Assembly: GCA_017646745.1 (NCBI GenBank)
Contig: JAGCLY010000062.1
Span: 1 to 52,578, forward strand
Length of the DNA: 52,578 bases
Source: Clostridia bacterium
GTDB lineage: Bacteria > Bacillota > Clostridia > Oscillospirales > CAG-272
Direction: 5' to 3'
Shown piece by piece: positions 10,258-19,641 of this stretch. The position numbers and the translations under genes are program-made. The notes beneath the pieces are model-generated. The model saw only the letters and a list, made by a program, of their open reading frames with translations, made no database searches and was not told the DNA's origin. The first letter of the stretch is position 1, and every line of letters begins with the position of its first letter.

Positions 10258-11286
10258 ATGTTTTTAGAAAACATCCCCTACCAGTATTATCTTCTGGCAT
10301 TCGGCGTTATCCTTCTCATTAAGGGCGGCGACTGGTTTGTTGATGCGGCAACCGGTATTGCAAGAAGATTCAAGCTTCCAGAGCTTCTTATCGGTGCTAC
10401 CGTAGTTTCTATCGGTACAACTCTGCCTGAGGTTCTTACCTCTGCTATGGCCGCTGCAAGCAATAATGCGGCTACCGCATACGGAAATGCAATCGGATCT
10501 ATTATCTGTAACACTTCTCTTATTGCTGCTATTACGATTGCTATCAAGCCTGCTAAAGCTGATAAGAAGACACTTATTTTCCCCGTTTGCTTCTTCTTTG
10601 GCGCAGCTGCGTTTTATTCTTTCTGCGCATACTACTTCAATTCCTTCCCTCGTTGGACAGGTATAGTTCTCCTGGTTGGCTTCGTTGCATATATGATTAT
10701 CAACGTTGTTAATATGAAGAAGAACCCCGTCGAGCAGGAGCTTCCCGAGATTGAGGAGCAGGGTGAGGAGTCTGAGGAGAAGTCCAGCTCTCTTGGTTTC
10801 ATAAAGGATATCGGTATGCTCGTTGTTTCCGCAGCTATTATTGCAGTAGGTGCACATCTTCTCGGTGACAATGCACAGTGGCTTGCTGAGGTACAGCTTG
10901 GTATTCCCGGTGAGATCGTTAGCCTTACTATCGTTGCTCTTGCAACCTCTCTTCCCGAGCTTGTAACCGCGATCACTGCCCTTGCTAAGGGTCACGGTGC
11001 GCTTTCTCTCGGTAACATTATAGGCGCTAATATTTTCAACCTTGTTCTCGTTTCGGGCGCTGCAATTACTATTGCACCCTTCGATATTCCCTCGGGCACA
11101 CAGCTTCTTGGACAGTCTGCATCCCTTCTGATAGACGTTCCCCTTGTGTTCCTTGTAATGGGTATTATGACAATTCCCACTATTCTTAAGGGTAAGCTTC
11201 AGAGATGGCAGGGAATCAGCCTTCTTGCTATTTACGTTAGCTATGTTGTATTCCAGGTTGTAATGGCGCTTGCATTTGCCGGCTAA
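10258..11286 (+). CDS. CaCA-family cation/calcium exchanger (YrbG-like)
   Basis: A 342-residue membrane protein with about ten helices in two inverted halves separated by an acidic cytoplasmic loop (residues about 155-180, rich in glutamate). Each half carries the alpha-repeat of Ca2+:cation antiporters: GATVVSIGTTLPEVLTS near residue 42 and LTIVALATSLPELVTAI near residue 222. Members exchange Ca2+ for Na+ or H+. It follows mntP by 23 bases behind AAAGGAG, with no promoter between, so a role in Mn2+ or mixed Mn2+/Ca2+ export under riboswitch control is a reasonable inference; the true ion is not visible in sequence. Confidence 0.9.
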   Translation: MFLENIPYQYYLLAFGVILLIKGGDWFVDAATGIARRFKLPELLIGATVVSIGTTLPEVLTSAMAAASNNAATAYGNAIGSIICNTSLIAAITIAIKPAKADKKTLIFPVCFFFGAAAFYSFCAYYFNSFPRWTGIVLLVGFVAYMIINVVNMKKNPVEQELPEIEEQGEESEEKSSSLGFIKDIGMLVVSAAIIAVGAHLLGDNAQWLAEVQLGIPGEIVSLTIVALATSLPELVTAITALAKGHGALSLGNIIGANIFNLVLVSGAAITIAPFDIPSGTQLLGQSASLLIDVPLVFLVMGIMTIPTILKGKLQRWQGISLLAIYVSYVVFQVVMALAFAG

Positions 11287-11308
11287 TATTTAACCTAAAG
11301 CATATGAT

Positions 11309-11358
11309 GACCGATGCGGTCTTGGGTATTATCTCAGGATCTGCATCGGCCTTTTTTT
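11309..11358 (+). terminator. Terminator of the mntP operon
   Basis: CCGATGC (11311-11317) pairs with GCATCGG (11343-11349) over a 25-base loop with further pairing, followed by seven T. Confidence 0.85.
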
Positions 11359-11446
11359 ATCGTTTTTTTGACCGTTTTTTTCTCTTTTATCATTTTTTTG
11401 ATATAGATAGTCCGATCTCTCTTTTTACCTTTGTGTAAAATGAATT

Positions 11447-11496
11447 AATATATTTATTTGATTTGTACATATCTTACAAAAATAAATAAATATATT
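11447..11496. promoter_or_regulatory. 50-bp AT-rich dyad upstream of the pectin operon
   Basis: AATATATTTATTT (11447-11459) is a perfect inverted match to 11484-11496, and TTTGTA/TACAAA pair again inside. The right arm overlaps the -35 box of the next promoter by two bases. It could be an operator or activator site; no regulator gene is adjacent. Confidence 0.6.
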
Positions 11497-11523
11497 GAAA
11501 TCTTTTGTGAATTATGATATAAT
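11495..11523 (+). promoter_or_regulatory. Promoter of the pectin operon
   Basis: TTGAAA at 11495-11500, 17 bases, TATAAT at 11518-11523, with a TG one base before the -10 (extended -10). Confidence 0.85.
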
Positions 11524-11560
11524 TGTAACGAAATTAAAAATTTACCAAAGGAGAACATCT

Positions 11561-13393
11561 ATGAAAAAGAGATTTGCACTTATTGCGCTTATGCTCGTGA
11601 TCTCAATGCTCACCCTCTCGGCATGTGATCTTATTGCCAAGATCCCCGGTCTTGGCGGTGATCAGACTGGCACAGGCGAGGGGCAGGGCGATGGCCAGAC
11701 AACCGATACTCCCGAAACCCCAGATACTCCAAGCGAGCCCGAGACTCCCAATGAGCCCGAGACTCCTAATGAGCCCGAGACTCCCAATGAGCCCGAGACT
11801 CCTGATGAGCCTGAGCACACCCACAGCTTTACTGATGGCAAGTGTGAGTGCGGCGAGAGCGATCCTAATTATAAACCCAAACCCGAGGAACCCGAAGTGC
11901 TTAAAGCTACTAATATATATCTTGTAGGCGACTCTACCGTTTGCTCCTTCAGCGACAGTTATTATTACCCTCGCTATGGCTATGGTACTCAGCTTGCTAA
12001 TTATCTTGATCCTACGGCTACCGTAGTTAACCTGGCTCTCTCCGGCAGAAGCTCCAAGAGCTTTATCGAAGAGGCAAATTACGAAACACTTAAGAGCAGC
12101 CTTAAGGTGGGCGATTATCTCATTATCGGCTTCGGTCATAATGATGAGAAGAGCGACGATGCGGCGAGATTCACCGATGCATCTAAGCCCTATACCGATG
12201 AAAGCTCCTTTGGCTATTATCTTTACAATTACTATATCCAGCTTGCTATTGATGCGGGCGCTACTCCCATCCTTTGTACTCCTATCGTAAGAGCGGCAAC
12301 CGATGACGATTACTCCGGCAGCGAGGGTCACGTAACCGCAACAGGCGACTACGCTAAGGCTATCCGTGATCTCGGCGCGGCAGTTAACGTTCCCGTTGTT
12401 GATCTTACTGCTATTACTAAGGCGGAGTATTCTGCTAAGGGATATGAGAGCGCAAAGCTCTATCATGCAGTTACCGCAGGTATGCTTGATAGCGACGGCA
12501 CAACCATTATTCCCAATTGGAGCTCTGTTGACAAGACCCACCTTAACATCTACGGTGCAAAGTTCGTAGCGTACAGCCTTGCTACCGAGCTTAAGAAGAT
12601 AGAGAAAATCGGCAAGTACGTTCTCGCCGACATCACAGCTCCTACCGAGGCAGATCTCGTGGCAAATCCCGATTACAAGTATTCAAGCTACACCGCCCCC
12701 GATCTTGGTGGCTATACTGCTCCTGATCATTATGCAACCACTACCGACGGCTGGTACGGCACCGCATTTGGTGACACCGGCGGCAGCCCCGCATCTGCAG
12801 GTAACGGATACGTTGCTAAGGAAACCGAGGATGGTGTGTTCCAGGTTGGTAACATCTCCTCTAAGAGCAAGGGTAAGTTTGCCTCCGGTTCAGACGGCTT
12901 TGCATTCCTGTTCCGCCAGGTTGAGGCTGATAAGAACTTTACTCTTAGCGTAAGCGGCAAGATTATTGATATGGCAAGTGGAAAGGATCAGGCGGGCTTC
13001 GGTCTGATGCTCCGTGACGATGCTTATATCAATCTTACCGCAACTGATGCCAGCATTACCTCCAATTACGTTACCGCAGGCTTCCTTGCTACCAAGACCG
13101 GTCTTAACGCTAACTTCTACAGAGAGAACGGTGCTCTTAATAATGGTAGCGAGGCTACAACCGCCCTTCATGCGATAGACGATACCTTCACCGCTACAAT
13201 TGAGCGCATTGGTCAGTCTGTTACCGTAAGCATTACATACGGTGGCAATACCTACACCGAAACCTATTATGACTTCGACTTCCTTGCTAAGGATAACGGT
13301 TATATGTATATCGGTATGTTTGCAACCCGTGGTACGGTTGTTGAATTTACTGACGTTCAGTTCGAGATCACCGGCATCTCCCAGGGCGCATAA
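11561..13393 (+). CDS. Lipoprotein SGNH esterase, rhamnogalacturonan acetylesterase-like (CE12 type)
   Basis: A 610-residue exported lipoprotein: basic start MKKR, hydrophobic helix, lipobox LSAC at residues 18-21. A Pro/Glu linker with 18-base repeats and one CxC Cys unit follow (residues about 40-110). The esterase domain (about 118-345) shows all SGNH blocks: GDST with S125, GHND with N194, and D324/H327 in DKTHLNIYG. The order and spacing fit rhamnogalacturonan acetylesterases, which deacetylate pectin side-chain backbones. The C-terminal 200 residues look like a laminin-G/concanavalin-type beta-sandwich. The start at 11561 has AAAGGAGAA; an in-frame ATG at 11495 falls in the promoter. 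First gene of an operon with the pectin methylesterase. Confidence 0.85.
   Translation: MKKRFALIALMLVISMLTLSACDLIAKIPGLGGDQTGTGEGQGDGQTTDTPETPDTPSEPETPNEPETPNEPETPNEPETPDEPEHTHSFTDGKCECGESDPNYKPKPEEPEVLKATNIYLVGDSTVCSFSDSYYYPRYGYGTQLANYLDPTATVVNLALSGRSSKSFIEEANYETLKSSLKVGDYLIIGFGHNDEKSDDAARFTDASKPYTDESSFGYYLYNYYIQLAIDAGATPILCTPIVRAATDDDYSGSEGHVTATGDYAKAIRDLGAAVNVPVVDLTAITKAEYSAKGYESAKLYHAVTAGMLDSDGTTIIPNWSSVDKTHLNIYGAKFVAYSLATELKKIEKIGKYVLADITAPTEADLVANPDYKYSSYTAPDLGGYTAPDHYATTTDGWYGTAFGDTGGSPASAGNGYVAKETEDGVFQVGNISSKSKGKFASGSDGFAFLFRQVEADKNFTLSVSGKIIDMASGKDQAGFGLMLRDDAYINLTATDASITSNYVTAGFLATKTGLNANFYRENGALNNGSEATTALHAIDDTFTATIERIGQSVTVSITYGGNTYTETYYDFDFLAKDNGYMYIGMFATRGTVVEFTDVQFEITGISQGA
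11735..11806 (+). repeat. 18-bp tandem repeat coding the Pro/Glu linker
   Basis: Four head-to-tail copies of an 18-base unit (GAGCCCGAGACTCCCAAT, minor variants) encode EPETPN units. Such runs change copy number readily; the linker separates the lipid anchor from the esterase. Confidence 0.9.
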
Positions 13394-13445
13394 ATCTCAT
13401 CAATTAATTAGTGTGTAAACAAATTTATATAAAAGGAGAAAAAAC

Positions 13446-16400
13446 ATGAAAAAAACAGCAATTTTCTTAGCAGTAGTTCTTGTTATTTCAATGTTCGTTC
13501 TTTCCTCCTGTGATCTTATTGGCAAGATCCCCGGAATTGGCGATCTGATTAACAAGCCCTGCACTGAGCACGTAGACGCTAACGGCGACTACATCTGCGA
13601 CGAGTGTGAAGCAGAGCTCGAGAAAAAGGACACCCCTGACACTCCTAACGAGCCCGACAATAAGCCCGTAGAGTGCACTCACGCAGACGAGAACAAGGAT
13701 CACAAGTGTGATTCCTGTGGCGATACTGTATCCGAGTGTGCGGCGGCAGAAGGCTCTCACAACTGCTCCACCTGCGGCAAGCCTCTCTCCGAGTGTGCAG
13801 CAGCAGAAGGCTCTCACGACTGTGCTATTTGTGGCAAGCCTCTTTCCGAGCACGCAGCTGCAGAGGGCTCTCACGACTGTCTGATCTGCGGTCAGCCTGT
13901 ATCCGATTGCGTTGATGCTGACGGTGATTACAGCTGTGACGTTTGTGGCGCAGAGGTAATTCCCGCTACTCACGAGAAGGTTAGCTACTCTCTTAACGTA
14001 TCCACACTTGACACCGGCGTGCTTTCTGCTGACTCTATCAACGGCAAGTTCACTATCGTTTCCGGGTCTGAGATCAGAAACAGAACCAAGACCTTTGACG
14101 GTGTTGAATATAACAAGTCTGTAAAGATCGGTAATTCTGCTACCAAGATCAAGATTGACGTTCCCGGCACGGGTAAGCTCAGCTTCCTTGTTCAGAACGG
14201 CTCCAGCGGTGCCACCACTCAGTTCATCACTATTACCGCGCCTAACGGCAAGGCACAGGATATTGAGTTTGCAGGCTCTGCAGATGGTAGCCCTGTTGTA
14301 AAGATCGAGATCGACGTTACCCCCGGTACGTGGGTTATCTCCCGTGGTAAGAACGGCGGTACTCAGGATGTCTTCGCTCTTGATCTTACCAGCATCGTTG
14401 AGAAGTCTGCTGAGAACGGCTTTGAGCTTGTTTCCGAGGGCAAGGTTGAGTACATCGTTGGCCAGAAGCTTGATTTCAGCCTCCTCAGACTGAATTCCAC
14501 CTTTGCAAACGGCAAGACCGATCCCCTCTCCGTAGACAACACTTCTATTGATTATTCCGCAGTTAATACTGCTGCCTCCGGCACATATCCCGTTATCGTT
14601 TCCTATAAGGATTATGCCCCCATTACTTATTACGTAAGCTACTATGCTCCTACTTCAATCGAGCTTGGCTTTGATGCTATTGAAAAGCTTTCTAAGAACA
14701 CCTCCTATGGCAACGGTGTTTATTACAACCACAGCTGGAAGGAAGTATACTTCATCAACGAGGAGCTTGATACCGACGGTCTTTCTGTTATCGTTGTTGC
14801 AACCTGCGGTGACAAGACTCTTAAATTCAGAGTTGATGAGTATGAAATCACAGGATTTGATTCCACAAGTGCTGATTTCAACAAGCTTACAATCAATGCA
14901 TACGGTCTTTCCGTAGAAATTACAGTTCACATCGTTGACACCGAGCCTACACCCAACGAGAAGGGCGTATACCAGCTTCTCGTTGACCCCGAATATCTCG
15001 GCATCGCCGGTGCTCTCAGTGGTCCCTACCACGTATTCTCTACCATCCAGGGCGCGCTTGACTATGCTGAACACATTAGCAATAGCGCAGTTAAGGAGAT
15101 CTATATTGCTCCCGGTCTCTATAAGGAAAAGCTTGAGATCACCATTCCTAACCTTCACATTATCGGTTTGGGTGATACTCCCGATCAGGTAGTTATCGAG
15201 TGGGATTCTTTCTATGGTCTTGCAGATGCAGGCGGATTCGTTCATACCACCGATTCTACCCAGACCGTTGCTGTAAGAGAGTCTGCAACCAACGTAACTA
15301 TCGAGAACGTTACTATTTCCAACTACTGGAACAGCCAGGAAAGAATGGACAAGGCAGGTCTTGAGATTGAGAGAGGTCTTGCACTCCTTGTTCAGGCTGA
15401 TAGATTCGTTATGAAGAACTCCAGACTTCTTGGTATTCAGGATACACTTGAGCTCTTCACAGGTCGTCAGTACTTTGAGAACGTATTTATCTCCGGTTAT
15501 ACCGACTTTATCTTCGGTACCAACAGCACCACCTACTTCAAGAACTGTACTATCCACGTTATCGATACCGAGAAGGACGATAAGGGAACTGCAGGCTATA
15601 TCACAGCCTTCAAGGGCTCTAACAAGGGCGCGGCCGATGCTATCGTATACGGTGCGATCTTCGATGGTTGTAAGTTCACTGCTGACGAGGGTGTTACTCC
15701 CGGCTGTACCGCTATCGGCCGTACATGGGGCGCATACGCGGCAGTTGCAATTATCAACTCCGAGCTTGGCGGTCACATTTCTACCGTTGGCTACAATCCC
15801 TCCAACAATAAGAACACCCGTTACATCTCTATGAACGGTATTCATCCCACCGATTCTACCGTTCAGTTCGTTGAATTTAACAACACCGGCGCAGGTGCAA
15901 TCACCGAGGCTGTTGCAGGCATGAGATTCCTCACCGCAGAGGAAGCGGCTCTCTACGCTGACTTCGCGACCATCTTCGGCACTATCAACGGTAAGGTTTC
16001 CTACCTTGATCCCTGGAATCCCGAGTCTACCGAGATTATCGTTGACGATAGAGATTATTACTATTTCAACGGTTCGTCCAGCTCCACCGGCTCCTCTCAC
16101 ACCTTTGATACCACTACCACTATTGCAAAAGGTTCTACCCTTGAGTGGGACGGTCTTCTCATTAGTGCAGAGAACGGCAATGTTGCTTGGAACTCCAATG
16201 CAAATTCTCTCAATATGAAGGCTGGTGCTTTCATTAAGTTCACCGTTCCCGCAGGAACCACCGTTATTGTTGAAACTTATCCCAACTACAATTACTTCAC
16301 TCTTAACGGCGTAGGCACAGCAAGTGCAAATATGCTTTCTCAGTACTACGCAGAGGAAACAGAGGTTACTCTCCTTTCCACCGGCGATCTTTACCTCTAC

Positions 16401-18077
16401 TCCATCATTATTGATCCCAACAGTGATGCTCCCGCAGCTCCTACTCTCAACGAGATCAAGGTTTCGGGTATGAATACCAACTATGTTGTAGGCGACGAGA
16501 TATCCCTTGAGGGCCTTGTAGTTAAGGCTATCTACTCCGACAACTCTATCCATTTCGTAACAGATTACACCGTTGACTCCTCCGCAGTAGTTAACACCGC
16601 TGAGGGCGAGTACGAGGTTGTTATTTCCTACGCTGAAAAGACTGCTATCGTTACCGTTACCTACGAGGATCCCAATGCGGGTCCCGAGATCACCAAGGAC
16701 ACAGTTCTTGATTTCTCCACTCCCGACGGCCTTGCAGCGGTTCAGAATAATCCCAAGGTTACTATCGATGGATCTGTAAGACACAACGGCGCTGAGATCC
16801 AGATCAGTGGTACTATTTCCTTTAAGGTTAAGGCAGGTACGGTTGTAACGGTAATTCCTTACGCAAGCGAACAGTATGCTTCTTATACCCTTGGATATGA
16901 GGGTGAGGAAAATCTTGAGGTTTACCACGTATCTATGAGTATGATGTTCTCCGAGGATTGCACCGTAGTTTACACCGGTCTTGATAACAACTACCTTGTT
17001 CAAATTATAATCGAGTGTCCTCTTGAAGAAGGTAAGTATGTATTCGGTGGCTCTTCCGTAGAGGGCGATGTAACCGGTATTCTTGAGTCCATTCCCGGTA
17101 TGTCCATTTCCGGTACCTGTAAGACTCACTCCGGCGGCGCACAGCTTGGTGCTGACTCCCAGATCATCTTCATTGCTCCCGCACTTGCAACAGTTACAGT
17201 TCAGGGCTATGACACCTCCTACGGTCAGCTTCTCGTTCTTGTTGACAACGTGCCCATTGAGATGAATGATAAGGCTCAGTATGTATTTACTCTTTCGTAT
17301 GCCAGCACAGTAATTATTGAGGCAAAGAACGTTGGTACAGAGGAAGCACCCGCTTGGAACAAGTCCTATATCACCTCTATTCAGGTAGAGATTCCCGAGT
17401 TTATTGAGGCGGATACAACTATCAACTTCGGCTCCGCAGGAAACTACAAGGATTCTGTTATTGATTTCTCCGGCATCACCATCGGTGACAACGGCGGCAA
17501 TAACTCTCAGATTAAGAACGGCTCCTTCTCCTTCGCGGTTAAGAAGGGCGCTAAGGTTACCGTTCACGGTTATTCCGGATACACATCCTATAATTTTGGT
17601 GATGGTGATATCGTATATGAAAGCATTACCGATGAATACTTCACTTATGAGGCATATGCTGATTGTGTAATCACCATTTCTCATACAACAGGAAACAACT
17701 ATTTCTACTCCTTTAGCATTAAGTATCCCGCAGCTAAGGAGAACGTAAGCGTAACCTTCGGCTCTGAGGGCAATTATCACGATGCTTCCGGTGCAATCGA
17801 CCTTTCCGGTGTGCAGATCGGCGACAATGGCGGTAGCAACTCTCAGGTTAAGAATGGCTCTATCACCGTTACCCTTTTTGCAGGCGCAAAGCTTACCATT
17901 AAGGGCTTCAACGGTTATACCGACTACACTCTTAGCGACGGCACTAGCGAATATGTGATCAACAAGGATTCTGCGGATCATACCGAGCATGTTTATACAG
18001 CAGCTGCAGACGTAACTGTTACCATTACTCCTAACAGCGGAAACAACTACTTCTACGGTATTGATATCGTTTATTAA
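13446..18077 (+). CDS. Giant lipoprotein pectin methylesterase (CE8) with multiple beta modules
   Basis: A 1543-residue lipoprotein with lipobox LSSC at residues 19-22. Residues about 38-170 hold six Cys-pair units, three of them nearly identical. Two beta-rich modules follow, then the CE8 beta-helix at about 500-830: APGLYKE, GIQDTL (Q665, D666), YTDFIFG with catalytic D687, and IGRTWG with R759. This set defines pectin methylesterase, which demethylates homogalacturonan at the cell surface. After it come an immunoglobulin-like module (about 1000-1075) and at least four related modules, each ending in a NYFY/YSI-type strand; the last two (about 1320-1430 and 1435-1543) are clear duplicates. 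They are probably carbohydrate-binding. It starts 52 bases after the esterase gene, in one operon. Confidence 0.88.
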   Translation: MKKTAIFLAVVLVISMFVLSSCDLIGKIPGIGDLINKPCTEHVDANGDYICDECEAELEKKDTPDTPNEPDNKPVECTHADENKDHKCDSCGDTVSECAAAEGSHNCSTCGKPLSECAAAEGSHDCAICGKPLSEHAAAEGSHDCLICGQPVSDCVDADGDYSCDVCGAEVIPATHEKVSYSLNVSTLDTGVLSADSINGKFTIVSGSEIRNRTKTFDGVEYNKSVKIGNSATKIKIDVPGTGKLSFLVQNGSSGATTQFITITAPNGKAQDIEFAGSADGSPVVKIEIDVTPGTWVISRGKNGGTQDVFALDLTSIVEKSAENGFELVSEGKVEYIVGQKLDFSLLRLNSTFANGKTDPLSVDNTSIDYSAVNTAASGTYPVIVSYKDYAPITYYVSYYAPTSIELGFDAIEKLSKNTSYGNGVYYNHSWKEVYFINEELDTDGLSVIVVATCGDKTLKFRVDEYEITGFDSTSADFNKLTINAYGLSVEITVHIVDTEPTPNEKGVYQLLVDPEYLGIAGALSGPYHVFSTIQGALDYAEHISNSAVKEIYIAPGLYKEKLEITIPNLHIIGLGDTPDQVVIEWDSFYGLADAGGFVHTTDSTQTVAVRESATNVTIENVTISNYWNSQERMDKAGLEIERGLALLVQADRFVMKNSRLLGIQDTLELFTGRQYFENVFISGYTDFIFGTNSTTYFKNCTIHVIDTEKDDKGTAGYITAFKGSNKGAADAIVYGAIFDGCKFTADEGVTPGCTAIGRTWGAYAAVAIINSELGGHISTVGYNPSNNKNTRYISMNGIHPTDSTVQFVEFNNTGAGAITEAVAGMRFLTAEEAALYADFATIFGTINGKVSYLDPWNPESTEIIVDDRDYYYFNGSSSSTGSSHTFDTTTTIAKGSTLEWDGLLISAENGNVAWNSNANSLNMKAGAFIKFTVPAGTTVIVETYPNYNYFTLNGVGTASANMLSQYYAEETEVTLLSTGDLYLYSIIIDPNSDAPAAPTLNEIKVSGMNTNYVVGDEISLEGLVVKAIYSDNSIHFVTDYTVDSSAVVNTAEGEYEVVISYAEKTAIVTVTYEDPNAGPEITKDTVLDFSTPDGLAAVQNNPKVTIDGSVRHNGAEIQISGTISFKVKAGTVVTVIPYASEQYASYTLGYEGEENLEVYHVSMSMMFSEDCTVVYTGLDNNYLVQIIIECPLEEGKYVFGGSSVEGDVTGILESIPGMSISGTCKTHSGGAQLGADSQIIFIAPALATVTVQGYDTSYGQLLVLVDNVPIEMNDKAQYVFTLSYASTVIIEAKNVGTEEAPAWNKSYITSIQVEIPEFIEADTTINFGSAGNYKDSVIDFSGITIGDNGGNNSQIKNGSFSFAVKKGAKVTVHGYSGYTSYNFGDGDIVYESITDEYFTYEAYADCVITISHTTGNNYFYSFSIKYPAAKENVSVTFGSEGNYHDASGAIDLSGVQIGDNGGSNSQVKNGSITVTLFAGAKLTIKGFNGYTDYTLSDGTSEYVINKDSADHTEHVYTAAADVTVTITPNSGNNYFYGIDIVY
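13734..13904 (+). repeat. 57-bp tandem repeats in the Cys-rich region
   Basis: Three consecutive 57-base units each encode a 19-residue Cys ribbon (ECAAAEGSHDC-type). Units 1-3 begin at 13734, 13791 and 13848. Confidence 0.9.
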
Positions 18078-18094
18078 TATCGAATAATTAATCA

Positions 18095-18127
18095 AGCCCC
18101 TCGGTTTTTCCGAGGGGCTATCTTTTT
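18095..18127 (+). terminator. Terminator of the pectin operon
   Basis: AGCCCCTCGG (18095-18104), five T, CCGAGGGGCT (18110-18119), then a T-rich tail: ten perfect pairs. Confidence 0.92.
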
Positions 18128-18134
18128 ATAAAAG

Positions 18135-18161
18135 AAAAAGCGGCGATTTTTGCCGCTTTTT
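18135..18161. terminator. Bidirectional terminator between the pectin operon and alkaline phosphatase
   Basis: AAAAAGCGGC (18135-18144) and GCCGCTTTTT (18152-18161) give T tracts on both strands, serving the phosphatase transcript on the minus strand and backing up the plus-strand terminator. Confidence 0.88.
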
Positions 18162-18174
18162 GCTTTAGATATTA

Positions 18175-19551
18175 TTACTTACCAAGGTAAGAGAAATTGC
18201 TCTGATCGCCGAAATTATCGTCGCCCATGAAGTGAGCGAAGGTGTGTGCGATCTGGATATTCTCAACCTTCACATCATTAAAGAGCTCTGCGCCGTCACC
18301 GTATGCGAAGATAGGCACGTTCTTGCCGGTATGCTGATCAGAATGATATTCCAGCACACCCTGCGCGTTAGCATACAGGTCACCGGTCTCGTGGTCTGCG
18401 GTGATGAGAATAAATGTGTCGGGATTATAGAATGCGTATTCCATAAATCTGCCGATCGCCTGGTTAAAGCGAACTACCGCCTGGAATGTCTTGTTCAGAT
18501 CGTTGTTGTGACAGTGCTTGTCGATATGCGCCTCCTCGTACATGAGGAAGAAGCCGTTTTCGTTATCATCAAGGGTATCGAGGGTCTCTGTAATATGCTT
18601 TTCAATAACCGGCATATAGTTTGCAGTGTAGTAATCAAAGCTGCAGTCGATAATTGTACCGTAGTAATCTCTTGCTTCAGCCTGGCTGGAAATAATGCCG
18701 GCATTGTTGTTTCGGCTATCTGCGTGGGCAGAGAAGGATGCGGGTGTTGCGCCGGTCTTTGACTCGGTGGACATTACACCTGCCGACATGCCCTTTTCGG
18801 ATGCAAGCTCGGTAAGCGATTTGATATCCTTGTTATCCTTGTCACGTCCAACAAAGCCGTTGATGGTCTTCTTTCCGCAGGAGAGGGCAGTGCCGCCTGC
18901 TGCGCTGTCGGTTACGCCGGAGAGAGAGTTGGTTCTGGACTGACCCTGATAGGGCAGGTAATAGCCGTAGAACATATCTTCACCGTCGCTGAAGTCAACG
19001 TTGTTTTCCATATATTCAAACATCTTGGTCTGGTTGAATCCCATACCGTCGCCGATAAGCATGATAAAGTTCTTTGCTTCCTTTACGATAGGGTCGTGTA
19101 CGCTTACACCCTCAGGTATAGTTGCAGCATAGTCAGCTGCAGGTACGTATGTATCAATAAAGAAGTATGCTGCCGCTGCAATAATGAAGTAATCTCCCTC
19201 AAGGGCGATCTGCTTCTCTTCGCAGAGGATTGCGAACTGTAGTCCATTGGTATCTGCATCAAGTCGATTGGAAATCTCTCTTTCGGTATTACCTACAACG
19301 ATCTCAAGCTCGGTAACAGGCTTTTCGCTGTCCTCTACCAGATCAAGATCGATTCTCGTACGCTCAAAAATTTGGCTCTGTATGTACTCAGCCGCTCTCT
19401 TGGAGTAGTCAAGATCCTCGTCAGAGTAAACTATAGAGTAGTCCGAAAGTGCCTTGCCATTAATGGTGTTATCTCCGGAAAGGAGAGCGTTACAGCTTAT
19501 AAGTGAAACCAAGAACGACATAATCAAAAGTAAGCACAGTATTCTTTTCAT
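18175..19551 (-). CDS. Lipoprotein alkaline phosphatase
   Basis: A 458-residue exported phosphomonoesterase. The N-terminus MKRILCLLL with lipobox SLISC at residues 18-22 makes it a lipoprotein. An uncharacterised N-terminal part of about 150 residues precedes the catalytic fold. Alkaline phosphatase motifs are IGDGMG with metal ligand D168, VTDSAAGGTAL with nucleophile S216, an EEAHIDKHCHNND segment, and LITADHETGDL with the metal-binding Asp-His. HTGKNVPIFAYG near the end carries the last metal histidine. The start at 19551 has GAGGAG; the longer in-frame start at 19581 lacks one and lies closer to the promoter. No phosphate regulator is visible nearby. Confidence 0.92.
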   Translation of the reverse strand: MKRILCLLLIMSFLVSLISCNALLSGDNTINGKALSDYSIVYSDEDLDYSKRAAEYIQSQIFERTRIDLDLVEDSEKPVTELEIVVGNTEREISNRLDADTNGLQFAILCEEKQIALEGDYFIIAAAAYFFIDTYVPAADYAATIPEGVSVHDPIVKEAKNFIMLIGDGMGFNQTKMFEYMENNVDFSDGEDMFYGYYLPYQGQSRTNSLSGVTDSAAGGTALSCGKKTINGFVGRDKDNKDIKSLTELASEKGMSAGVMSTESKTGATPASFSAHADSRNNNAGIISSQAEARDYYGTIIDCSFDYYTANYMPVIEKHITETLDTLDDNENGFFLMYEEAHIDKHCHNNDLNKTFQAVVRFNQAIGRFMEYAFYNPDTFILITADHETGDLYANAQGVLEYHSDQHTGKNVPIFAYGDGAELFNDVKVENIQIAHTFAHFMGDDNFGDQSNFSYLGK

Positions 19552-19585
19552 AATAATCTCCTCACTTGCTAAAAAATACATTTAT

Positions 19586-19614
19586 ATAATAACATAAACA
19601 AATGGATTTTTCAA
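19586..19614 (-). promoter_or_regulatory. Promoter of the alkaline phosphatase gene
   Basis: On the minus strand TTGAAA (19614-19609), 17 bases, TATTAT (19591-19586). Its -35 box lies two bases from the first SdpR-like palindrome, so that repressor could also touch this promoter. Confidence 0.7.
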
Positions 19615-19615
19615 C

Positions 19616-19637
19616 TATTTAAAAAAAGTTTTAAATA
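19616..19637. promoter_or_regulatory. Palindromic operator 1 of the sdpRI-like operon
   Basis: A 22-base dyad, TATTTAAA, six bases, TTTAAATA, five bases upstream of the sdpR -35 box. It matches operator 2 at 20 of 22 positions. Confidence 0.75.
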
Positions 19638-19641
19638 CTCC

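Noticed and set aside
13734-13904. CRISPR-like tandem repeats
   Set aside because: In-frame 57-base coding repeats without spacers.
14655-18095. 1146-codon open frame antisense to the pectin methylesterase
   Set aside because: Long only because the sense gene avoids certain codons; no family features, and it starts in the terminator region of the sense gene.
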